Source of the DNA: Terriglobia bacterium
Lineage (GTDB): Bacteria; Acidobacteriota; Terriglobia; UBA7540
Direction of reading: 5' to 3'
NCBI GenBank assembly: GCA_022866195.1
Contig: JALHUF010000216.1
Coordinates: 1 to 6,534 of the forward strand
DNA length: 6,534 nucleotides
The notes under the pieces were generated by a model that saw only the letters and a list, made by a program, of their open reading frames with translations, made no database searches and was not told the DNA's origin. Positions 1-5,451 of this stretch are shown here, piece by piece (the stretch's first letter is position 1; each line of letters begins with the position of its first letter). The translations under genes were made by a program, and so were the position numbers.

Positions 1-2003
1 ACGAACTTGCCGGTGTTCACGTCGATGGCCACCAGCGCCTCGGTCTGGTTGATGACGATGTACCCACCCGATTTGAGCCACACCTTGGGCTTCAAGGCTT
101 TGTCCACTTCCGCCTGGATGCCGAACTCCTCGAACATGGGCGTGTCGCGGGTGTAGAGCTTGACGCGCCCCACCAGCGACGGCTGGCAGCGGTTCACAAA
201 CTCCAGCGAGCGTTCGTACTCGACCTCGTTATCCACGCGCACCATCTTGAAATCTGGCGAGAGCATGTCGCGCATAATGCGCTGCACCAAGTCCAGGTCG
301 TGGTGCAGGAGCGCCGGCGCCTTGGTCCGCTCCGCCTTCGCCCGGATCTCGCTCCACAGGGTGGAGAGAAACTTCAGGTCGGCCTTGAATTCGTCTTCTG
401 ATCGCCCGCCTCCGGCCGTGCGCACGATAAATCCGCCCGTCAGCGAGCCCTTGTTCTCCAGGATGATGTTGCGCAGGCGGAGGCGCTCTTCTTCGGAGGT
501 GATCTTCCGCGACACGCCGATGTGATTGATGGTGGGCATGTAAACCAGGTAGCGGCCGGGCAGCGCAATGTGCGAGGTGATGCGGGCGCCCTTGGTGCCG
601 AGGGGCTCCTTGGCAATCTGTACCAGGATTTCCTGGCCTTCTTTGAGCAGGTCGGCAATCTGGACAGGCTGATGATTGCCCGGTCGAGAAGGCTCATGCT
701 TGTCAGCGCGGGCAGCGAGCTGGCCCGTGCCGCGGCGACCGCGGCGGCGGGGGGCAAAGCGTGGACGCTGATAAGGTTCACGCAAGGTGTACTTCTGCTC
801 GGTGGGTTCAGTGGGTGTTCCCGCCGCAGGGGGTGGAGCAGTAGCGATCAGCTCTGCACTTTCTTCGGCTTGAGCAAGGGGTTCTGCGGGTGCCGTATCA
901 GCGCTCTCGGACGCAAAATCCTCGGCGAATTCTCCGATCTCAGGAGTCAGGGCTGGCGGCTCAAGCTCAGGCCATTCCACCGGCGCGTCGGCAGCAGCGG
1001 TCTGCCCAAGGCTAGCGGCAGCCTCGCCGCGCTCGGCGACCTCAGAGGGCCGCGGCTCTTCAGGGCCTTCGGACAAAGCAGGAATCGGTTCGGAAGTTGC
1101 TCCAGCTTGGCCCTCGGGCGTCGCGGTCTGCTCCGCAGGGGCTTCCAGCTGTGGCGCGACTTCGGCAGCCGCGGGGGCACTGGCGGTCTCGGCAGGTGCA
1201 GGCTCAGTCGACAGGCTGGGCGGAGTGGGAGTCAGCGGGGCAGCAGCTTCCACAAACAGCTCAGGCTTTGGCGGAGCCTTAGGTTCGTGTACAGCCGCCA
1301 GTTCCTGGGCAGTTTCGGAGGCAGCGGACTCGGTGGGCGAAACCTCCGGCGCTGCGGAACTAGAAGCCACATCGCGGTACTTCGCGAGCGACTCGCCGGG
1401 CAGGATCTCAAACGTGTGCGGCGCGCGTTCCGTCGGCCGTTCATGTAACTCAGGCTTGGCAGCAAACTTGCGTTCGCCAAACTCGCGCCCCCGCCGGCGG
1501 GGGCGTCGACCACGGGGTTCATGCCGCCGCGACTCGGCGGACTCGCCCGCCGGCTTGTCCGGCACCGAGGGAGCGCCGGCAGGGGCTCCGGCCGCACCGA
1601 CTGAGGGTGCTACTGGGCAGGGCGGGGACACTCCCGGCTCGACGGTCTCGGCAGCCGTCGCAACTGCCACGGTGGTCTCCTCTGCCGGGGCTTCGCCGGG
1701 TCCCGCCGGAGCGCCTTCTACAAAGCGTGTGGCGCGAGCCTCGGCTTCCGAGAACACCTTGTCGTATTCCTCCTCGTCTTCATAGAAGTCCGAAACATAG
1801 AGGAAGGCGTCGCGTTCGAGGCCGATATTCACGAAGGCCGACTGCATGCCCGGAAGGACGCGGCTGACCCGACCTTTGTAGATGCTGCCCACCAGGCCTA
1901 CATCAACGTCGCGTTCGTAACACACCTCGACCAACTGGTCATCTTCCAACACCGCTACCTTCGTCTCGTGCGGAGACGATGAGATAAACAACTCCTTGGA
2001 CAT
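1..2003 (-). CDS. rne/rng: Rne/Rng family ribonuclease, S1 domain split by a long disordered insertion (3' end outside window)
   Basis: This is an endoribonuclease of the RNase E/G family, which cuts single-stranded AU-rich RNA in rRNA processing and mRNA decay and is sensitive to the 5' end of its substrate. I translated the minus strand from the ATG at 2003-2001 and found 667 uninterrupted codons to the window edge. Residues 1-79 match the start of the family: IYKGRVSRVLPGMQSAF, then GLERDAFLYVSDF. F57 and F67 correspond to the S1 RNA-binding Phe residues of E. coli RNase E. The second half of S1 resumes at about residue 448 (QIADLLKEGQEILVQI), with K465 and K471 matching E. coli K106 and K112. 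R528-T529 in IVRTAGGGR match the 5'-sensor residues R169-T170. D661 in ALVAIDVNTGKF matches catalytic D303. The second catalytic Asp, the Zn-link and the C-terminus lie outside the window. Start choice is supported by an AAGGAG ribosome binding site 5 bases upstream. Whether it behaves as RNase E or RNase G cannot be decided from this part. Confidence 0.95.
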   Translation of the reverse strand, partial: MSKELFISSSPHETKVAVLEDDQLVEVCYERDVDVGLVGSIYKGRVSRVLPGMQSAFVNIGLERDAFLYVSDFYEDEEEYDKVFSEAEARATRFVEGAPAGPGEAPAEETTVAVATAAETVEPGVSPPCPVAPSVGAAGAPAGAPSVPDKPAGESAESRRHEPRGRRPRRRGREFGERKFAAKPELHERPTERAPHTFEILPGESLAKYRDVASSSAAPEVSPTESAASETAQELAAVHEPKAPPKPELFVEAAAPLTPTPPSLSTEPAPAETASAPAAAEVAPQLEAPAEQTATPEGQAGATSEPIPALSEGPEEPRPSEVAERGEAAASLGQTAAADAPVEWPELEPPALTPEIGEFAEDFASESADTAPAEPLAQAEESAELIATAPPPAAGTPTEPTEQKYTLREPYQRPRFAPRRRGRRGTGQLAARADKHEPSRPGNHQPVQIADLLKEGQEILVQIAKEPLGTKGARITSHIALPGRYLVYMPTINHIGVSRKITSEEERLRLRNIILENKGSLTGGFIVRTAGGGRSEDEFKADLKFLSTLWSEIRAKAERTKAPALLHHDLDLVQRIMRDMLSPDFKMVRVDNEVEYERSLEFVNRCQPSLVGRVKLYTRDTPMFEEFGIQAEVDKALKPKVWLKSGGYIVINQTEALVAIDVNTGKF
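663..1766 (-). other. Low-complexity insertion inside the S1 domain of the RNase E/G protein
   Basis: These codons encode residues about 80-447 of the RNase. The segment from F67 to the Lys equivalent to E. coli K106 is 398 residues here against 39 in E. coli, so about 359 residues are extra. The insertion is dominated by Ala, Pro, Glu, Thr and Ser and is probably intrinsically disordered. It has three visible parts: a basic Arg-rich box at residues 159-179 (codons 1467-1529), a long acidic Ala/Pro/Glu-rich stretch, and a second Arg-rich box at residues 413-424 (RPRFAPRRRGRR, codons 732-767). Between the first box and the acidic stretch sits FEILPGESLAKYR (residues 198-210), which does not look low-complexity. 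The frame stays open throughout and the S1 fold resumes cleanly, so this is a genuine in-frame insertion and not a frameshift. A role in RNA binding or partner docking is inference. Confidence 0.85.
1486..1505. repeat. Perfect 20-bp GC-only palindrome inside the RNase coding sequence
   Basis: The 20 bases equal their own reverse complement: a CG pair, five C, the GCCGGC centre, five G, then CG. They encode the core of the first Arg-rich box (R-P-R-R-R-G-R region, residues 167-173). In the mRNA this could fold as a very stable short hairpin. It may be only a by-product of GC-rich Arg, Pro and Gly codons. Confidence 0.8.
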
Positions 2004-2008
2004 GGGAA

Positions 2009-2014
2009 CTCCTT
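2009..2014 (-). promoter_or_regulatory. Ribosome binding site of the RNase E/G gene
   Basis: On the minus strand AAGGAG lies 5 bases before the ATG at 2003. It is the clearest Shine-Dalgarno sequence at any gene start in the window and fixes the start of the RNase gene. The run of A before it also contains a TGA (2017-2019) that closes a small upstream reading frame. Confidence 0.85.
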
Positions 2015-2080
2015 TTTCAGGAACTGCGGGAAGGATCAATACCCGCTAGTCGGGAGATCAACTTCCAGCGTTCCCGCTCC

Positions 2081-2123
2081 GGTCGCTCGTCCCCGAACCA
2101 TCGGGGCTTACTCCAGCGCGACC
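2081..2123 (-). promoter_or_regulatory. Nested stem-loop upstream of the RNase E/G gene
   Basis: The inner arms are CCCCGA and TCGGGG (2091-2096 and 2101-2106), 6 perfect base pairs closing a 4-base loop. The outer arms are GGTCGC and GCGACC (2081-2086 and 2118-2123), another 6 perfect pairs, separated from the inner stem by unequal single strands of 4 and 11 bases. A competing pairing also exists: 2085-2089 with 2124-2128 (GCTCG/CGAGC), which cannot form together with the outer stem. No T-run follows, so it is not an ordinary terminator. A regulatory role is inference; chance pairing in GC-rich DNA is possible. Confidence 0.35.
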
Positions 2124-2256
2124 CGAGCACTTCAATCCTCGGTGGTTTCGACGCCGCCTTTCGCTCTCGCCGGTCGTCCGGACCCACCCTATCCGCCTCC
2201 ATCGCCGCATTCGCTGCTGACGATGGCACTTTCCGTCTTTCGCGCGCGGGCTCTGC

Positions 2257-3345
2257 CTAATTCACAAATCGCCGCAGGTTGACGCTCATCGCCAGCCCCA
2301 AACCCAGGAAGGTAAACAACGCCGATGACCCCCCTTGGCTCATAAGAGGCAACGGAATGCCCGTAATCGGGAAGAAGCCGATCATCATCCCGATGTTGAC
2401 GGCGACTTGGAAGAACAAAACCGCCGCGAAACCTACAAGTAGAAAAGCGCCGGCACGATCACCGGCCGTCTGCGCTCCATCCAGCAGCCGCAGAAGCAAG
2501 GCGAGATAGAGCAGCAAAACCAGGAGCGTGCCAACAAATCCTTGTTCTTCGGCAAAGGCGGCAAAGATGAAGTCAGCGTGGGAAACAGGGACGAACCCCA
2601 GCCGACTTTGCGTCCCATTCCTTATGCCTTTTCCCCAGAAGCCGCCTGATCCGATGGCAATCCTTGATTGAATCCCTTGGTAACTGGAGCCCTGGGTGTC
2701 TTTTGAGGGATGAACGTAGCTCGTTAGCCGTTCACGCTGGTAGGGCTTCAGTAAATGCCAGCCCACGGGCAACATCAGCGCTCCCAGCAGGGCCAGCACA
2801 GCCAGATGCCGCGCACGTACCCCGGCCAGGAAAAACCCCGCCGCCACGATCGGGAAGAAAGTCAGGGCGCTGCCGAGGCCAGGTTCCAAGGCAACCAGCA
2901 CCGCCGGCAGACCAACCAAGGTCCCCAGTTTAACAAAATCCTTCCAGGAGACGTACTTACCTTGCCTTTCGGCGAAGTACGCCGCCACAGTCAGTATTAT
3001 AACCAATTTAGCGATCTCTGACACCTGGAAAGTCAGCCCCCCGATGGGTACCCAGCGCTTAGTGCCGGCGATAGGCCGGCCGAAAAGGAGCAGGGCGCCC
3101 AATCCCAGCACGGTCAGGCCATACAGCCAGGGGACTTGCTCCAGGACGAGATGGTAGTCCACGCGGCTCAGCGCCACCGAGATGAACAGGCCCAGCAACA
3201 CCCAGGAAACCTGCCTCTTGAGTTGACCTGCCAGGGCAGTCTGAGCGGTCGTGCTATACAGCTCCGCGATGCCGACGGCGGCAATCGCCAGGGCGAGGGC
3301 CAGGAGCACCCAGTCACAATCCCGAAAGCGCACCGTCTTTCGCAT
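2257..3345 (-). CDS. rodA: RodA, SEDS-family peptidoglycan glycosyltransferase of the elongasome
   Basis: RodA polymerises lipid II into glycan strands in the cytoplasmic membrane, together with the transpeptidase PBP2, during cell elongation. The 362-residue protein is close to the usual length (E. coli about 370) and is mostly hydrophobic, consistent with about 10 membrane helices. Visible family signatures are AGTKRWVPIGGLTFQVSEIAKL (written here as its core: GGLTFQVSEIAK, residues 102-113, with the conserved Glu E110), SRIAIGSGGFWGKG (227-240), VPVSHADFIFAAFAEEQGF with D258 as the catalytically essential extracellular Asp of SEDS proteins, and the C-terminal ITGIPLPLMSQGGSS. The usual PDLG motif reads EPGLG (residues 154-158), so its Asp is Gly156. 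The gene starts 16 bases after the mrdA stop with AGGA 9 bases before the ATG, so it is probably translated from the mrdA transcript. RodA is preferred over FtsW because of the PBP2 neighbour. Confidence 0.95.
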   Translation of the reverse strand: MRKTVRFRDCDWVLLALALAIAAVGIAELYSTTAQTALAGQLKRQVSWVLLGLFISVALSRVDYHLVLEQVPWLYGLTVLGLGALLLFGRPIAGTKRWVPIGGLTFQVSEIAKLVIILTVAAYFAERQGKYVSWKDFVKLGTLVGLPAVLVALEPGLGSALTFFPIVAAGFFLAGVRARHLAVLALLGALMLPVGWHLLKPYQRERLTSYVHPSKDTQGSSYQGIQSRIAIGSGGFWGKGIRNGTQSRLGFVPVSHADFIFAAFAEEQGFVGTLLVLLLYLALLLRLLDGAQTAGDRAGAFLLVGFAAVLFFQVAVNIGMMIGFFPITGIPLPLMSQGGSSALFTFLGLGLAMSVNLRRFVN

Positions 3346-3361
3346 TGTCTTTGATCCTAAC

Positions 3362-5272
3362 TCACCGGTCTTGAGGCGCCGGGCCTGCTTCGCTGGGCGT
3401 AGTTCCCAAGACCTGACTCATCTCTCGCACCTGCGTCTGGAGCTGGCCCGCGGGAGGCCTTCTCCAAGCCTTCTTTTGGAAATAGGCCTTAATGACGTCG
3501 CGAGCTATGGGCACCGCCACGGTGGAATGTTCCCCCTGCATGACCAAGACGGAAACGACGATCTCTGGTTTGGCACTAGGCGCATAGCCCACAAACCAGG
3601 CATTGTTCCTATACTCTGCCTTGCGCGCCGACTTCTGAAGTTCGTCGCTCACCACCTGGGCGGTACCGGTCTTGCCGGCGATATCCAGGCCCGGATCGTG
3701 TGCCCTGGCTCCGGTGCCTCCTCCCTCGTTGACAGCCCCCCACATCCCCCTGGACACCGCATCCACGGTTTCTTCCCGCAAAGGGAACTCCCGGTCAGTC
3801 TCCCGCTCGGGTTCCACGCCCAGCGCCAGAAGCTGGTCTTTGAAGACCAGGTGCGGACGGCGGAAGAGGCCTCCGGAAGCGATTCCACCGATCGCATAGG
3901 CTAGTTGCAGAGGCGTGACAGCCACAGCTCCCTGCCCGATAGCGACGGAGATGGTCTCCCCTGCCCACCACTGCCGTTTGAAAGCCCGGCGAACCCATTC
4001 GGGGGAAGGGATGAGGCCGGGATCCTCGGCAGGCAAGTCGACGCCCGTGCGGGAGCCCAGCCCCAAACGCTTGGCAAAATACGCAATTTTCTCGATGCCC
4101 AGGAGTTTTCCCAGCGTGTAAAAGTACACGTCGCAGGAAACTACAATGGCGCGGTGGAAATCAACGCTGCCGTGCCCTTTGCCCTTCTCCCAGACCCAGT
4201 CATGGTAGGTGTGGCCGTATATCGTGACGACGCCCGGGCAACTAACCGTGAAGTCCGGTTTAATCGTGCCTGTCTCAAGCGCTGCCGTTCCCGTAATGAT
4301 CTTGAAGACGGAGCCCGGCGCCAGGTGCGCTTGGATCGCCTTATTCATCAAGGGCTTCTGAGGATCCGAATTCAGCCTGTCCCAGGCCTCCCTGTCGATG
4401 CGCCGTGCAAAGTCGTTGGGATCGAACGCGGGGTGGCTGACCATGGCCAGGATTTCCCCCGTGCCCGGGTTGAGGGCCACCACCGCGCCGGGCTGTTCGC
4501 CGAGCCCTGCTTCGGCGGCCATCTGCAAATCGAGATCGAGTGTCAGCCGGAGATCGTTGCCGGGCGTGGCATTGATGGTCGTCATGGAGCCCATTTCCTG
4601 CCCGCGACTATTGACGATGACCCGCCGCATGCCGTCCCGGCCCGCCAGCACCGAGTTGTATGAGCGCTCGAGACCGGACTTGCCCACCACGTCCCCTGGT
4701 CGGTAAGGCGAGCTGGGCGTGGCTATCATCTCCTCGGAGACTTCGCCCACGTAGCCTAGTACCGCCGCCGCAATGGCGCGCTTGGGATAAGAGCGCTGCT
4801 GCACCTGGAGGAGGTCGAGCTCCGGATACTCCACGCGGTGCGATTCCACAAAGGCGATGTCCTCCATCGGGGCGGATTGCTTGAGCACCACGGGCTGAAA
4901 GCGCGGCAATTTCGCCGTGCGCTCCACCAGGCGCTGCAAATCGGCTGGGTCAAGCTGCAAGCCGCGAGCTATGCTCTGAACGCGCGGTGGGGTGAGGGCG
5001 GCGGGACTCTCCCGCATCAGCAACACACTGAAAGCGGGGAAGTTATCAGCCAGGACGCGCCCTTCGCGGTCGAGGATCCGTCCGCGCGGGGCGATGACGG
5101 GCAGGTTGCGAATGCGGTTGCGTTCGGCCTGTTCGAGATACTGGCGATGCTGCCCGATTTGCAGCCTCCAGTACCCGATCAACAAGACCAGAAATGTAGC
5201 CGCAATCACATACTGGAGGAAAGCAATCTTCCACGTCGCGAGGCGTTCGTCTTCCGGGAAGCGAAATTCCAT
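3362..5272 (-). CDS. mrdA: Penicillin-binding protein 2, class B peptidoglycan transpeptidase
   Basis: PBP2 crosslinks new lateral-wall peptidoglycan on the outer face of the cytoplasmic membrane as partner of RodA. From the ATG at 5272 the protein has 636 residues, close to E. coli PBP2 (633). A short cytoplasmic N-terminus is followed by one membrane anchor at about residues 17-35. The pedestal (PBP dimer) domain contains APRGRILDREGRVLADN from residue 61 and VVGKSGLERSYN from residue 195. The transpeptidase domain carries SxxK as S321-V-F-K324, the second motif as S379-C-D381 (SxD, normal for the PBP2 group), and KTGT from K534. The C-terminal tail is short and rich in Pro, Ala and Gln. 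The frame can be extended to a TTG at 5380 (672 residues), but that codon lies between the -35 and -10 of the predicted promoter, has no ribosome binding site, and the added 36 residues do not look like PBP2. The ATG itself has only a weak upstream Shine-Dalgarno. Confidence 0.95.
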   Translation of the reverse strand: MEFRFPEDERLATWKIAFLQYVIAATFLVLLIGYWRLQIGQHRQYLEQAERNRIRNLPVIAPRGRILDREGRVLADNFPAFSVLLMRESPAALTPPRVQSIARGLQLDPADLQRLVERTAKLPRFQPVVLKQSAPMEDIAFVESHRVEYPELDLLQVQQRSYPKRAIAAAVLGYVGEVSEEMIATPSSPYRPGDVVGKSGLERSYNSVLAGRDGMRRVIVNSRGQEMGSMTTINATPGNDLRLTLDLDLQMAAEAGLGEQPGAVVALNPGTGEILAMVSHPAFDPNDFARRIDREAWDRLNSDPQKPLMNKAIQAHLAPGSVFKIITGTAALETGTIKPDFTVSCPGVVTIYGHTYHDWVWEKGKGHGSVDFHRAIVVSCDVYFYTLGKLLGIEKIAYFAKRLGLGSRTGVDLPAEDPGLIPSPEWVRRAFKRQWWAGETISVAIGQGAVAVTPLQLAYAIGGIASGGLFRRPHLVFKDQLLALGVEPERETDREFPLREETVDAVSRGMWGAVNEGGGTGARAHDPGLDIAGKTGTAQVVSDELQKSARKAEYRNNAWFVGYAPSAKPEIVVSVLVMQGEHSTVAVPIARDVIKAYFQKKAWRRPPAGQLQTQVREMSQVLGTTPSEAGPAPQDR

Positions 5273-5367
5273 CCGTTTCAGAACCGCCGGGGCTTGCCCC
5301 CAGCCGGCGCGGGTCAGCTGGCCCGACAGAATCCGCTGACGGCTACGAGGCACAATACCCTGCGGCG

Positions 5368-5396
5368 AGTGTAACCCCAACCCGTTGCCAAATCAA
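5368..5396 (-). promoter_or_regulatory. Putative sigma70-type promoter for mrdA-rodA
   Basis: On the minus strand TTGATT (5391-5396) and TACACT (5368-5373) are separated by exactly 17 bases, each matching the consensus at 4 of 6 positions. Transcription would begin near 5361, giving a leader of about 90 bases before the ATG at 5272. It lies between the stop of the upstream URO-D-family gene and mrdA, as expected for a new transcription unit. The match is moderate and comes from sequence alone. Confidence 0.4.
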
Positions 5397-5451
5397 TAAG
5401 AACGCGTGTTTGCCGCGGCGTCGCCGGGGCATCCCTCCTCCGACACTCCAC

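Larger units (their letters stand above)
2004..2256 (-). other. Spacer between rodA and the RNase gene; possible structured mRNA leader
   Basis: This 253-base gap is much longer than the 16 bases between mrdA and rodA. It shows no convincing sigma70 promoter and no intrinsic terminator with a T-run. It contains a GTG-started 70-codon frame (2229-2017) whose stop lies just before the RNase ribosome binding site. That frame resembles no family I know, is very Arg-rich, and has only a weak GGAAA before its GTG. The middle holds nested inverted repeats (2081-2123), and a weaker CCCG/CGGG hairpin lies at 2042-2054. In E. coli the rne mRNA leader folds into a structure by which RNase E controls its own synthesis, so a structured leader is a reasonable inference but is unproven here. 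Confidence 0.45.

Noticed and set aside
522..1448. Plus-strand open frame of 308 codons
   Set aside because: It lies entirely opposite the RNase gene, mostly its low-complexity insertion. The product is a Gly/Arg/Ser/Leu-rich mixture with no family motif, whereas the minus frame continues recognisable S1 and 5'-sensor motifs on both sides.
3251..3904. Plus-strand open frame of 217 codons spanning the rodA-mrdA junction
   Set aside because: It runs antisense across two well-supported genes and their 16-base gap, with no motif of its own.
3905..4663. Plus-strand open frame of 252 codons
   Set aside because: It is antisense to the PBP2 transpeptidase domain, which has all three catalytic motifs. 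High GC content removes stops from the opposite strand; the product has no recognisable domain.
5273..5380. TTG-started N-terminal extension of PBP2
   Set aside because: The TTG has no ribosome binding site, lies within the predicted promoter, and the 36 added residues do not resemble PBP2 N-termini.
5381..5451. Intrinsic terminator after the URO-D-family gene
   Set aside because: There are GC-rich short inverted repeats (around GCCGCGGC) but no clean stem followed by a T-run.
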